Assembly: GCA_913009315.1 (NCBI GenBank)
Contig: CAJVZA010000005.1
Coordinates: 1-48,754 of the forward strand
Direction: 5' to 3'
From: an uncultured Hippea sp.
GTDB lineage: Bacteria; Campylobacterota_A; Desulfurellia; JAADFJ01
DNA: 48,754 nucleotides
Part shown: positions 1 to 8,699 of the stretch, in pieces
Layout: each line of letters opens with the position of its first letter
How positions within the stretch are numbered: the first letter of the stretch is position 1
Made by a program: the position numbers and the translations under genes
The notes under the pieces: model-generated
What the model was told of the DNA's origin: nothing
Seen by the model: only the letters and a program-made list of their open reading frames with translations
Databases searched by the model: none

Positions 1-2169
1 GTCTCGCAGTTCGCTGAGATTATACACCGGCTGATCTATTATTACCGAATTTTCTCCCGAAATTTCAATAATGCTGCTAAAGTTGACCAAAATTTCAAAA
101 CCGGTAGTCACGTTTGCCAGCTGTCTGTGGAAGTCCGAATTGGGTATTCCTTCTTTATTCAAACCTGATATTTTATAGAAGCGATTTTTTAGTTCAAGGA
201 ACTTTTCTCTGTCTATCTTTTCGCCTGCAAACGGCCCGCTTTTGACCGGTTCTTCAAACCATCTTTCAGGAACCATGTCGTCGTTGCTTGAAAGACCGAT
301 GCGGTAGTTTATCAATCGTTCCAGGCCTGTTATATTTTTGCCTATTTTATTTAGTTCTTCTACGGAAAATTTGAGGTTTGTAACGGCGGAAATTCCGTTT
401 GAAAAATCTTCATAATCTATGGTGCTGGGTGAGTTGAACAACTTTGTCGAGAATCTGCATAATCCGCTTGAATCGCCAACAGCATATAAATCTTCGCATC
501 TTCTGACGGCATATTCCTTTCCGTCATAACTGGTTGGATCGGCCGATACCGCCGCTTTATAGAGCCTTTTCTTATACTCGGAATCGCTGTTTATATGAGC
601 GTTTATCTCGAGAGTTGCCCTGTTTCTCAGATGGTCCATTCCGCGTGTTGCAACTGCGACGCCGAGGGCAAATGCCTTTAATATTCTGCAGTCATGAGGA
701 TCCGATTGAAACAGTCCCTTGATTGTCATTTTATATCTATCGGCTTCTTTCGGATATCTCTTTCTTTCGACTGCCCGGTTTGAATCTGCAAGTGTGTCTC
801 CGAAGCCTTCACGTTTTGCAAGCATAAAAAGAAGTTTTTCAACTGTATCATAGCTGCCCCAGCTGAGATCGATTCCGCCGGTATCTTTTTTGGTTATTAT
901 ACCGCGCTGATAAAGCTCCATTGCCCATGCAACAGCTCCTCCGGTACTTGAGGAATCAAGCCCTAAATCGTTTAATATATTGTTGAGCCGCAATACATGC
1001 TCGACTTTTTTTATGCCGATGTTGGGACCGAATTTTCCAAGTGTGACATATTCAGGTCCATCGCCTCTGTCATAGTTGTCGAAAACTCCGTTGTTGAGGA
1101 TTCCGTTATAACTTTTTTGATTCTCATGAGTGATTTCCGATTCTTTTTCGTCGGTACTTGCGTTGCCTGATACCCCTTTCATGGCATTTTTCCCCCAGCC
1201 TCCCTGTGCCTCCGGGGTCATATCATTCAGAGGTCTGCAGATAATCGGGCATTTATAGCAGCCGGCCATTTTTGTTCTGTATGTATCAATGTTGTCTGCA
1301 TCAAGAGTATCAAACCATGAGGTTTCCTGGTTGTTTTTTACTCCTAAGGCATGAATGATGCGGCTGGGTTTGTACAGAAACGGAGTGCCGACTTTTTTCA
1401 ATGCCTTTTTTGTGACGCTTGCGGAGAGAATTTTTTTGGCAAACTCTCTGTTTATTCGTATGATATCTTCTGAAGCCTTTTTGCGAGGCGGTTTTCCCAA
1501 AACAACTATTGCTTTGAGGTTGAGGGAGCCCATCTTGGCTCCGGTTCCTCCTCTTGCCCATAAAGCTTTGGGGCCGCCCATTATACCGCTGTTTAAAACA
1601 AGATTTTCGCCTGCTGATGTTATTCTTGCTGCAGCCATATCTCTGCCTTCAGTACATTTGAAATCGTTTTCTATCACCTGAGCAAATTCTATGTTGTTCA
1701 TTCCGTGATATTTTTCCGCGTCTGTAAATTTGACGGAATCATACGAAATCAGCAGCATACTCAGGTGTTCCGATTTTCCGTATAAAACAATATGATCATA
1801 TCCGTGCAGCTTAACAAATGAAGGAAAATAGTCTCCGCAGCTTGAGTCCATTATCGCATAGCTGTCAGGAGATATGCTTGTAAAATTTCCTCTTGAAGCA
1901 GATGGAACTATTCCGGTCAAAATTCCGGCTCCAAAAATTAGCGGAATTTCAGGATTAAGCGGATTCTTTGTTTCATCAAGAAGATTATAAAGTATGAACA
2001 TATTCGAACCGCGTCCGGAGAGAAAATTTTTGACAGCATGAATCGGAAGATATGCACTTTTTATGCATTTTCCTGCAAGATCGACGAAAAGAGTTTTGCC
2101 TTGATTAGGATATTCCGGTTCGTTGGAGAGTCTTTTTATAAACTCTTCGACCTTTCTGTCGATATTCAT
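1..2169 (-). CDS. aor: Aldehyde:ferredoxin oxidoreductase (tungsten AOR family) with MoaD/ThiS-like C-terminal tail, cut by window edge
   Basis: Reading from the ATG at 2169 gives 723 codons without a stop before base 1, so the 3' end is outside the window. The family oxidises aldehydes to acids with a tungstopterin and a [4Fe-4S] cluster, reducing ferredoxin. Visible motifs are ARGGTGAKMGSLNLKAI, the cluster cysteines in CYKCPIIC (about residue 305) and the later DSSGLCRF cysteine. The usual AOR C-terminus (PERWFEEPVKSGP and following) ends near residue 683. After it the frame continues with ILVNFSSIIEISGENS and YNLSELRD, which has the beta-grasp look of MoaD/ThiS sulfur carriers. The start has GAGGA at good spacing and lies 12 nt after iorB. 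It is the last visible gene of the 12-gene operon, where it could oxidise arylacetaldehydes or reduce acids. The AOR family is secure; the tail assignment is by eye. Confidence 0.9.
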   Translation of the reverse strand, partial: MNIDRKVEEFIKRLSNEPEYPNQGKTLFVDLAGKCIKSAYLPIHAVKNFLSGRGSNMFILYNLLDETKNPLNPEIPLIFGAGILTGIVPSASRGNFTSISPDSYAIMDSSCGDYFPSFVKLHGYDHIVLYGKSEHLSMLLISYDSVKFTDAEKYHGMNNIEFAQVIENDFKCTEGRDMAAARITSAGENLVLNSGIMGGPKALWARGGTGAKMGSLNLKAIVVLGKPPRKKASEDIIRINREFAKKILSASVTKKALKKVGTPFLYKPSRIIHALGVKNNQETSWFDTLDADNIDTYRTKMAGCYKCPIICRPLNDMTPEAQGGWGKNAMKGVSGNASTDEKESEITHENQKSYNGILNNGVFDNYDRGDGPEYVTLGKFGPNIGIKKVEHVLRLNNILNDLGLDSSSTGGAVAWAMELYQRGIITKKDTGGIDLSWGSYDTVEKLLFMLAKREGFGDTLADSNRAVERKRYPKEADRYKMTIKGLFQSDPHDCRILKAFALGVAVATRGMDHLRNRATLEINAHINSDSEYKKRLYKAAVSADPTSYDGKEYAVRRCEDLYAVGDSSGLCRFSTKLFNSPSTIDYEDFSNGISAVTNLKFSVEELNKIGKNITGLERLINYRIGLSSNDDMVPERWFEEPVKSGPFAGEKIDREKFLELKNRFYKISGLNKEGIPNSDFHRQLANVTTGFEILVNFSSIIEISGENSVIIDQPVYNLSELRD

Positions 2170-2181
2170 GCTTTTCCTCAC

Positions 2182-2763
2182 TCAGACTTCGTTTTTTGCA
2201 GTGCTGCCGTATTCATACGCCTTTATGTTCATCGCCAGAATCTTTTCCGGAATTATTTTTTGCATTGCCAATTTTATCTGCTGTTTCTCAAATGGCAAAA
2301 AATTTGATGCTGCTCCAAACATAACTACATTAAGCGATTTTATGCTTCCTGCTTTGAGGGCAAGTTCGGATGCATTCAGTTTATAGTATCTGATATGATT
2401 TTTTTGGTATATTTTATTAATAGAGTTCGGATAGGAAGCTTTTCCGATTGAGACAGGCATAGGATCAATTTTTCTATTGTTATATAAAATGATACCCGAA
2501 TTCTTCAGATAATCGACCATTCTGAATGCTTCAAGCGGTTCAGTTGCAATTATAAGATCCGCCTCTGCCTTGCCGATTAGCGGCGAATATACTTTATTTG
2601 CAAATTTAATACTGCAGACAACCGAACCTCCGCGCTGGCTCATGCCGTGTACCTCATTTTGTTTGACATCGAATCCGGCTTGAGCGGCAGCTTCGGCAAT
2701 AAGACTTGAAAGCAGCAGGACGCCTTGTCCGCCAACACCGGCTACAAGAATATTTTTATCCAT
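2182..2763 (-). CDS. iorB: Indolepyruvate:ferredoxin oxidoreductase, beta subunit
   Basis: This 193-residue protein matches the POR-gamma/IorB fold in length and in the N-terminal NILVAGVGGQGVLLLSSLIA segment, followed by NEVHGMSQRGGSVVCSIKF. Together with IorA it converts aryl-2-oxo acids (indolepyruvate, phenylpyruvate, 4-hydroxyphenylpyruvate) and CoA to arylacetyl-CoA and CO2, reducing ferredoxin in the cytoplasm. Its start overlaps the end of iorA by 8 nt, as expected for subunits made in step. The pairing with iorA makes the call firm; the true substrate cannot be read from sequence and may include branched-chain oxo acids. Confidence 0.93.
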   Translation of the reverse strand: MDKNILVAGVGGQGVLLLSSLIAEAAAQAGFDVKQNEVHGMSQRGGSVVCSIKFANKVYSPLIGKAEADLIIATEPLEAFRMVDYLKNSGIILYNNRKIDPMPVSIGKASYPNSINKIYQKNHIRYYKLNASELALKAGSIKSLNVVMFGAASNFLPFEKQQIKLAMQKIIPEKILAMNIKAYEYGSTAKNEV

Positions 2764-4492
2764 CTATAACTCCTATAGCATCGAAATTGCACATCTGCTC
2801 ACAAACCGTACAGCCTGTACAGAGCGATTCATCGATGGTCACCTTTTTTGTATCGGGATGCCAGTTTAATGCCATGCAGGCGACGGAAAGGCATATTTTG
2901 CAGCCTGTGCATTTGTCAAGTTCTACACGCAGCGGTGTCAGCTTAATCTTGTATTTAAGAACGCAGGGATCTGTTGATATGGCAACCGATACTCCGGGCT
3001 TTTCTAACTCTGCGGTTAGTTTTTCTTCAGTATCTTTTAGATCGTAAGGGTCGAATTTTATGATATTTTTTACTCCGCTTGCTTCTGCGAGCTTTACAAT
3101 ATCGATTCTCGGAGCAGCCTGTCCGTTTATTTTAACGCCTGTACCGGGATTGGGCTGTCCTCCTGTCATTGCGGTTACTCTGTTGTCCTGAATTATAACC
3201 AGGATGTTGCTTCCGTTGTAAACAGCGTTTATCAGTCCGGTTACTCCTGAATGAAAAAATGTAGAATCGCCGATTATGGCTACAGGCTTGAACTGATCGC
3301 CGGTTTTTCTCACCTGACTCATTCCATGGGCAACTCCGATTGACGCTCCCATACAGATACAGCTGTGCATTGCTCCGAGAGGCGGCAGCGCTCCCAATGT
3401 ATAGCATCCGATATCTCCCGAGACGAATACACGCAATTTTTTTAGAATACGAAAAACTCCTCTGTGCGAACAGCCCGGACAGAGCGTGGGAGGCCTAAGC
3501 GGAACATCTGATTTTTCAAAGCTTTTTGTCGGGTTTTTGCCGAAACTCTGCCGTAAAATATTGGAAGAAAGTTCGCCAATTGAGGGTAAGCGATTTTTGC
3601 CGTAATCAATCTTTATACCAAATGCAGTAATTTCTTTTTCCAGAAACGGATCAAGTTCCTCGATTACGGCAAGCTTGTCAACCTTTTTTGCAAATTCTTT
3701 AATCATTTTTTTATTGAGCGGATAGGTAATACCGAGCTTTAAAACCGAAGCATCGGGAAAAGCTTCTTTCACATACTGAAAGCTTGCCCCGCCTGTAATG
3801 ATGCCCATGGAGTTGTCATTGTATTCAGCATAGTTGATATCGGATTCTCCTGCATACAAGGAAAGATCGTTAATCTTTTTTTCAACGAGAGGTCTTCTCA
3901 ATAATGCATTTGCCGGAAGCATCGTATATTTTTGCCAATTTTTTTCAAGAGGCCTCAGTCCCACATTTTTTCTCTCCTGTATTTCTGCGACACTTCTTGA
4001 ATGACTTATAACTGTTGTTGTTCTTACAAGAACCGGAGTATCAAATTTTTCGCTAATTTCAAAAGCAAGTTTTGTGAAGTTGAGACATTCTCCGCTGTCA
4101 GAGGGCTCAAGAACCGGTATTTTTGCAAACAATCCGTACCACCTGTTGTCCTGTTCGTTCTGTGATGAATGCATTCCCGGGTCATCGGCAGTCAATATGA
4201 CAATTCCTCCGTTTACTCCGGTGTAGGAGAGTGTGAAAAGTGCATCAGCGGCAACATTGAGTCCCACATGTTTCATAGTTACAAGCACGCGTGAGCCTGC
4301 AATAGATGCTCCTATGGCTGATTCGAGAGCAGTTTTTTCATTCGGTGCCCATTCGGTGTTTACCTCTTTATAATCTTTGATTGCTTCAAGCACCTCAGTG
4401 CTTGGCGTGCCCGGATAACCGGTTGCAAACAACGCACCGGCCTCGTAAGCACCTCTGGCAATTGCTTCGTTACCAAGTAAAAGTTTTTTCAT
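2756..4492 (-). CDS. iorA: Indolepyruvate:ferredoxin oxidoreductase, alpha subunit
   Basis: The 578-residue protein has the IorA order: an N-terminal pyrimidine-binding POR domain (LLGNEAIARGAYEAGALFATGYPGTPSTE), CPGCSHRGVF near residue 338, a thiamine-diphosphate region (GDIGCYTLG, then GDSTFFHSG and QDNRVTAMTGG), and two C-terminal [4Fe-4S] motifs, CTGCKIC and CTGCTVCEQMC. The length is normal for the family (about 580-620). It carries TPP and the ferredoxin-type clusters, while IorB completes the enzyme. It begins 12 nt after paaK ends, so arylacetyl-CoA production and arylacetate activation are linked in one transcript. The second member of the first ferredoxin motif is spaced irregularly (CTGCKICLSVAC), which is common in IorA. 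Confidence 0.95.
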   Translation of the reverse strand: MKKLLLGNEAIARGAYEAGALFATGYPGTPSTEVLEAIKDYKEVNTEWAPNEKTALESAIGASIAGSRVLVTMKHVGLNVAADALFTLSYTGVNGGIVILTADDPGMHSSQNEQDNRWYGLFAKIPVLEPSDSGECLNFTKLAFEISEKFDTPVLVRTTTVISHSRSVAEIQERKNVGLRPLEKNWQKYTMLPANALLRRPLVEKKINDLSLYAGESDINYAEYNDNSMGIITGGASFQYVKEAFPDASVLKLGITYPLNKKMIKEFAKKVDKLAVIEELDPFLEKEITAFGIKIDYGKNRLPSIGELSSNILRQSFGKNPTKSFEKSDVPLRPPTLCPGCSHRGVFRILKKLRVFVSGDIGCYTLGALPPLGAMHSCICMGASIGVAHGMSQVRKTGDQFKPVAIIGDSTFFHSGVTGLINAVYNGSNILVIIQDNRVTAMTGGQPNPGTGVKINGQAAPRIDIVKLAEASGVKNIIKFDPYDLKDTEEKLTAELEKPGVSVAISTDPCVLKYKIKLTPLRVELDKCTGCKICLSVACMALNWHPDTKKVTIDESLCTGCTVCEQMCNFDAIGVIDG

Positions 4493-4504
4493 TTAAAATC
4501 CTTA

Positions 4505-5851
4505 TTATATTACTCTATTGTCTATTACTCTTTTTGCTTTTCCCTCAAATCTTGGAAGAGTTTTGGGCATAAACAGTTTTACATCAGTGGTAACTCCGAT
4601 AAGATCTTTGATATCTTTCTTGAGGTTCTGTTTCAAAGCTTCTACCTTTTCGTGAGTCACGGCAAGCGCCTCGGTTCCGTCAGCCATAACTACAGTTCCG
4701 ATAGATCTGGCAAACTCATTTATTACCTCAACTTCAACGGTGAGAGTATCCAGCCGCTCAACTCTTTTGATGACGAGTTGATAATGACCTGCAAGAGAAC
4801 GGAATTTTGTTATCACATCCTCTATCTGGCTTGGAAATACGTTTACACCTCTTATAATCAGCATATCGTCACTTCTTCCGGTTATTCTTGTCATTTTTGT
4901 GAAGTTTCTGCCGCAGCTGCATTTGGTTGGTTTGCTTAAAACAGTTATATCTTTTGTTCTGTATCGTATCAAAGGAAATGCTTCTTTGGTTATTGTAGTG
5001 ATTACCAGTTCTCCTTTCGATCCGTACGGCAGCTGTTCTCCCGTTGCCGGATCAATAATTTCCGCAATAAAATGGTCATCGCTGATATGCATCCCATTCT
5101 TTTCTTCTATGCATTCAAATGAAACACCCGGCCCTATAATCTCGGAGAGGCCGTAGAGATTTATCGCATCTATGGAGAGTTTTTCTTCAATCTCCTTTCT
5201 CATTCCTTCGCTCCAGGGTTCTGCTCCAAGTATAGCTACTCTGAGCGGCAATTTTGCAAAATCAACTCCCGCTTCTCTTCCAATATCATAAAGATATAGA
5301 GCAAACGACGGGGTGCATGTTAAACAGTTGGAACCGAAATCTTCCAAAAGCTGAATCTGTTTTTTTGTATTTCCGCCTGATATCGGAACAACAGCCGCTC
5401 CAAGTTCTTCAGCTCCGTAATGCGCTCCCAATCCTCCCGTAAAAAGGCCGTATCCGTAAGCATTCTGGACGATATCGTTTTTAGTTACTCCGGCTGCCGC
5501 AAATACTCTTGCCATTATTATCGACCATGTTTTTATATCATTTTTTGTATATCCGCATACGGTAGGCTTACCTGTTGTGCCGCTTGATGCATGAATTCTT
5601 ACAATTTTTTCTATCGGAACGGTAAACATTCCGTAAGGATAATTGTCTCTCAAATCCTGTTTAACGGTGAACGGCAGTTTTGCAAGATCTTCAAGCGATT
5701 TGATATCTTCCGGTTTAATACCTTTTTTATCAAACGATTTTTTATAAAAAGTAACATTATCATATACATTTCTGACAGTTTTCTGCAGTCTTTCAAGTTG
5801 AAGCTTTTTTAACTTCTCCCCGCCAAGCAGTTCGTTTTCATCAAAAATCAT
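4505..5851 (-). CDS. paaK: Phenylacetate-CoA ligase (PaaK family)
   Basis: A 448-residue adenylate-forming enzyme of normal PaaK length. The ATP/P-loop motif [14 protein letters not shown] is at residues 89-102, [15 protein letters not shown] marks the adenylate-binding core, and the C-terminal lid contains [22 protein letters not shown]. The family forms phenylacetyl-CoA (or a related aryl-CoA) from acid, ATP and CoA. No aerobic paaABCDE ring-epoxidase genes are present, so an anaerobic role is likely: recovering arylacetate from the AOR, or working with IorAB in either direction. The ATG has a GGGGGAG ribosome site. It sits 15 nt after the 3-hydroxyacyl-CoA dehydrogenase gene. Confidence 0.93.
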   Translation of the reverse strand: MIFDENELLGGEKLKKLQLERLQKTVRNVYDNVTFYKKSFDKKGIKPEDIKSLEDLAKLPFTVKQDLRDNYPYGMFTVPIEKIVRIHASSGTTGKPTVCGYTKNDIKTWSIIMARVFAAAGVTKNDIVQNAYGYGLFTGGLGAHYGAEELGAAVVPISGGNTKKQIQLLEDFGSNCLTCTPSFALYLYDIGREAGVDFAKLPLRVAILGAEPWSEGMRKEIEEKLSIDAINLYGLSEIIGPGVSFECIEEKNGMHISDDHFIAEIIDPATGEQLPYGSKGELVITTITKEAFPLIRYRTKDITVLSKPTKCSCGRNFTKMTRITGRSDDMLIIRGVNVFPSQIEDVITKFRSLAGHYQLVIKRVERLDTLTVEVEVINEFARSIGTVVMADGTEALAVTHEKVEALKQNLKKDIKDLIGVTTDVKLFMPKTLPRFEGKAKRVIDNRVI

Positions 5852-5866
5852 TCACTCCCCCTTATT

Positions 5867-6721
5867 TTAATCTTTCTTGCTGTAATCGTAAAATCCTTTT
5901 CCGGTTTTTCTGCCGAGCCATCCTGCCTGTACCATTTTCTGCATAACATTGGGCGGCAGAAATTTCTTGTCTTTGGTTTCGTCATATAGTATGTTTCCTA
6001 CAAAATAAGCAATATCCACACCTGTGAAATCCATCAGCTCAAGAGGTCCCATAGGGACTCCGGCTCCAAGTTTCATTGCAGTGTCTATCTGTTCGGGTGA
6101 GGCTATTTCGGCATCATATACCCTTGCTGCTTCAAGCATGTAAGGAACCAGTATTCTATTGACTATAAATCCGGGAGTGTCTTTGCATACAACAGCGGTT
6201 TTTCCCATAATTTCTGCCATACTTTTTGCAGCCTCAACGGTTTTGCTTGCCGTCTGAAGCGCCGGAATAATCTCAACAAGCTTCATCATGGGAACAGGAT
6301 TAAAAAAGTGCATTCCAACGAAATTCGAGCTTCTTCCGCTTGCTTTTGCAAGTGCTGTCATAGAGAGACTTGATGTGTTGGATGCAAAAGGAACGGTTTC
6401 CGGAACAATAGCATTGATTTTTTTGTAAAGCTCTGCTTTTATTTTTATATCCTCAAAAATGGCTTCAAATACAAAATCTGCATTCGATGCTCTTTCGGGA
6501 TCGGTTGCAAACTCAATTCTGCCGATTATTTCATTGGCGGATTCTTTTAGTCGTCCTTTTTTCTCAAAACGCGCAAGACTTTTTTCAATAATTTTTTTGC
6601 CTCTGTCAACTGATGAACGTTCATTGTCAATTGCAACAACCTGCAGCCCATTTGTCGCAGCAGTCTGAATAATTCCACTTCCCATACTACCGGTTCCGAA
6701 CACAGCAATTTTTTTAAACAT
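5867..6721 (-). CDS. 3-hydroxyacyl-CoA dehydrogenase (3-hydroxybutyryl-CoA dehydrogenase type)
   Basis: This 284-residue protein has the N-terminal NAD-binding GTGSMGSG (residues 9-16), the central MHFFNPVPMMKLVEI active-site segment with the catalytic His, and the C-terminal MGPLELMDFTGVDI dimerisation helix. It is the size of monofunctional Hbd/PaaH, not of the FadB fusion. It oxidises (S)-3-hydroxyacyl-CoA to 3-oxoacyl-CoA with NAD+ in the cytoplasm. It follows the enoyl-CoA hydratase gene by 8 nt, and a thiolase lies upstream in the same operon, so the three give a full lower beta-oxidation segment. The chain length or aromatic preference is unknown. Confidence 0.94.
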   Translation of the reverse strand: MFKKIAVFGTGSMGSGIIQTAATNGLQVVAIDNERSSVDRGKKIIEKSLARFEKKGRLKESANEIIGRIEFATDPERASNADFVFEAIFEDIKIKAELYKKINAIVPETVPFASNTSSLSMTALAKASGRSSNFVGMHFFNPVPMMKLVEIIPALQTASKTVEAAKSMAEIMGKTAVVCKDTPGFIVNRILVPYMLEAARVYDAEIASPEQIDTAMKLGAGVPMGPLELMDFTGVDIAYFVGNILYDETKDKKFLPPNVMQKMVQAGWLGRKTGKGFYDYSKKD

Positions 6722-6729
6722 TTCTCCTC

Positions 6730-7509
6730 CTATCTTCCTTTAAAATTAGGTTTTCTTTTTTCTATGAAGCTTGAAAGTCCTTCTTTTGCATCTTCAGTCG
6801 AAAATGCTCCCAAAAACGCCTTCAATTCCACATCAAGCCCCTTTTCAATCGGCCTGTCAACTCCCTGCAATATTGCAGCTTTTGCAAACTCTTTTGCTCT
6901 TATAGCACCTTTTGCAATTTTTGATGCAAAATTATATACGAAATCATCGAAATTCTCATCTTCCGATATTTCATCTAATATTTCCATGTTAAGAGCCTCT
7001 TTCGCAGTTATGCTTCGACCTGCAGCTATCATCTTAAATGCGTTATGTGCGCCTATTAAGCGGGAAAGACGCTGAGTTCCTCCTGCTCCGGGTATAATAC
7101 CCAATGTTGTTTCAGGAAGGCCTAAGACATATTTTCCTTCTGCAGCTATTCTGTAATCGCATGCAAGCGCAAGCTCGAATCCTCCTCCGAGTGCAAAGCC
7201 GTTTATGGCGGCAATTGTCAATTTTCTCGATTGAGCGATTTTGTTGAAGCTGTTTTGAAAAAATCGGGTTGTCTCTTCCGATTCGGATCTGTTGAATTTC
7301 AGAATCATATCGATATCTGCTCCGGCGGCAAAGAACTTCGGTAAACTGCTTGATATAACGATAACATCACATCTGTTATCGTTGGAGAGTCCATCGAAAC
7401 GATTTAATATTTCTTCAACAAACTGTCTGTTGATTGCGTTTGCCGGAGCTCTGTCAAGAATCAGATATCCGATATTGCCATTTAATTTTACATCAGTCCA
7501 GTTATTCAT
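6730..7509 (-). CDS. Enoyl-CoA hydratase (crotonase family)
   Basis: A 259-residue crotonase-fold enzyme with the oxyanion-hole segments FFAAGADID (about residue 60) and GFALGGGFELALACD (about 105), plus ETTLGIIPGAGGTQRL, which carries the second catalytic-acid region. The family hydrates trans-2-enoyl-CoA to (S)-3-hydroxyacyl-CoA. The start overlaps the stop of the 2-hydroxyacyl-CoA dehydratase subunit by 4 nt, which ties it to the product of that enzyme: an enoyl-CoA made by dehydration would pass directly to this hydratase. A dienoyl-CoA hydratase role cannot be excluded. Confidence 0.93.
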   Translation of the reverse strand: MNNWTDVKLNGNIGYLILDRAPANAINRQFVEEILNRFDGLSNDNRCDVIVISSSLPKFFAAGADIDMILKFNRSESEETTRFFQNSFNKIAQSRKLTIAAINGFALGGGFELALACDYRIAAEGKYVLGLPETTLGIIPGAGGTQRLSRLIGAHNAFKMIAAGRSITAKEALNMEILDEISEDENFDDFVYNFASKIAKGAIRAKEFAKAAILQGVDRPIEKGLDVELKAFLGAFSTEDAKEGLSSFIEKRKPNFKGR

Positions 7510-8699
7510 CTTTCCCCCATTTCTGCTAATGTTTCTATTCTTTCTATTATGCTGTCTCTATTGTAATCCCTTGTATCGTTGTGATCTGCCTCTATTATAA
7601 CAGAAGGAATGCCTTTTTGCCTCAATTGATCGGCGAGTTGAACCTGAATCAGAGAATAGCTTTTGCAGCTTCTATCGGCGTGAAACACAACTCCGTCAAC
7701 ATCGTATCTGCCGATTATATCAAGCAGAACCGAAAATCGTTTTTTGATATGAACATTGAGAAATCCGCCTCCTGTATAGTAAGCCAAACCTTTTATCGGA
7801 TTATCAAGTGCAACTTCACCCATGAATTTATCACCCCATGCCTGAGTGTATGTATCGGTTACAAAATTTATTCCTTTTTTTGCAAGTTCATCAAAAAGTC
7901 TGAGATCATGCCATATCGGAAGATTGTCCCACAAAAAACGATGCTTTTCTTCTGCTACCGGATATTCTCCGGACTTTATCCGTTCTTTTGTTTCCCTGTA
8001 CAGCATTTTCAGATGTTCCAGATATTGTTCCGTTCCGCGCAGCGCTACCATTGGAAACATATGCGTAAACAGATCGGCTCCGGTTAAGGGCGACGGATGA
8101 TTAGTTCTGAGTTCCATAGTCTGGCGCCATAACCGTTTTCCTTCGTTTGAAATTTTTACAACCTTTTTGAGGCGATTCAGATCAAACTTTTTCCCCGTTT
8201 CAGCTTCAAGAAACCGAATCATTCGTCTGGTTTCGCTTATCTGATAGGCAAGATGACTGCCGGTTGATTCATATTCAACCATTGGAGAATCAAAAAGAAA
8301 ACAGGAAGCATGGGTTGCCTTTTCGATAAGTCTCCACCATGAAAGTACTGTGACGCATGAATTGCTCGTTTCGACAAGAACAGTCGGTTCGGGGAGCTTG
8401 CCGAGCGGTCCTTCTTTTGAAATTAAGCTTCCGTAGGTGCTCCTCAAATATGAGCATGTGTGCTTGCTTATACCGTCGGCTTCGGCGAATTTTGAATATT
8501 TAACCGCTTCTTTTCTTGCTCCGAGCATTGCGCCGTAGTTTTCCGTATAAAACGGAAAGATATCCATAGCATAAAAAATTTCGCACGGAATTCCAACATT
8601 TACCCATGCTATAGGTTTGCCTGATTCCGCGCTTTTCTTCAGGTCGCCGTAGTATCCTGAAATCAGTTTTTTAAGGTTTCCGGTGGCTTGCAATCTCAT
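7506..8699 (-). CDS. 2-hydroxyacyl-CoA dehydratase subunit (HgdB/FldB/BcrB family), first of pair
   Basis: A 397-residue D-component family protein. The family dehydrates (R)-2-hydroxyacyl-CoA by a ketyl-radical route, or in the Bcr branch reduces benzoyl-CoA. Three cysteines are where the family ligates its [4Fe-4S] cluster: C82 in KHTCSYLRSTYG, C115 in ETSNSCVTVLSWW and C345 in HADRSCKSYSLIQ. The C-terminus has the usual IPSVIIEADHND ending. It overlaps the second subunit gene by 4 nt and the hydratase gene by 4 nt. The ATP-dependent activator (HgdC/BadFG type) that such enzymes need is not in the window. Dehydratase is favoured over ring reductase because BcrA/BcrD partners are also absent. 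Confidence 0.87.
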   Translation of the reverse strand: MRLQATGNLKKLISGYYGDLKKSAESGKPIAWVNVGIPCEIFYAMDIFPFYTENYGAMLGARKEAVKYSKFAEADGISKHTCSYLRSTYGSLISKEGPLGKLPEPTVLVETSNSCVTVLSWWRLIEKATHASCFLFDSPMVEYESTGSHLAYQISETRRMIRFLEAETGKKFDLNRLKKVVKISNEGKRLWRQTMELRTNHPSPLTGADLFTHMFPMVALRGTEQYLEHLKMLYRETKERIKSGEYPVAEEKHRFLWDNLPIWHDLRLFDELAKKGINFVTDTYTQAWGDKFMGEVALDNPIKGLAYYTGGGFLNVHIKKRFSVLLDIIGRYDVDGVVFHADRSCKSYSLIQVQLADQLRQKGIPSVIIEADHNDTRDYNRDSIIERIETLAEMGER

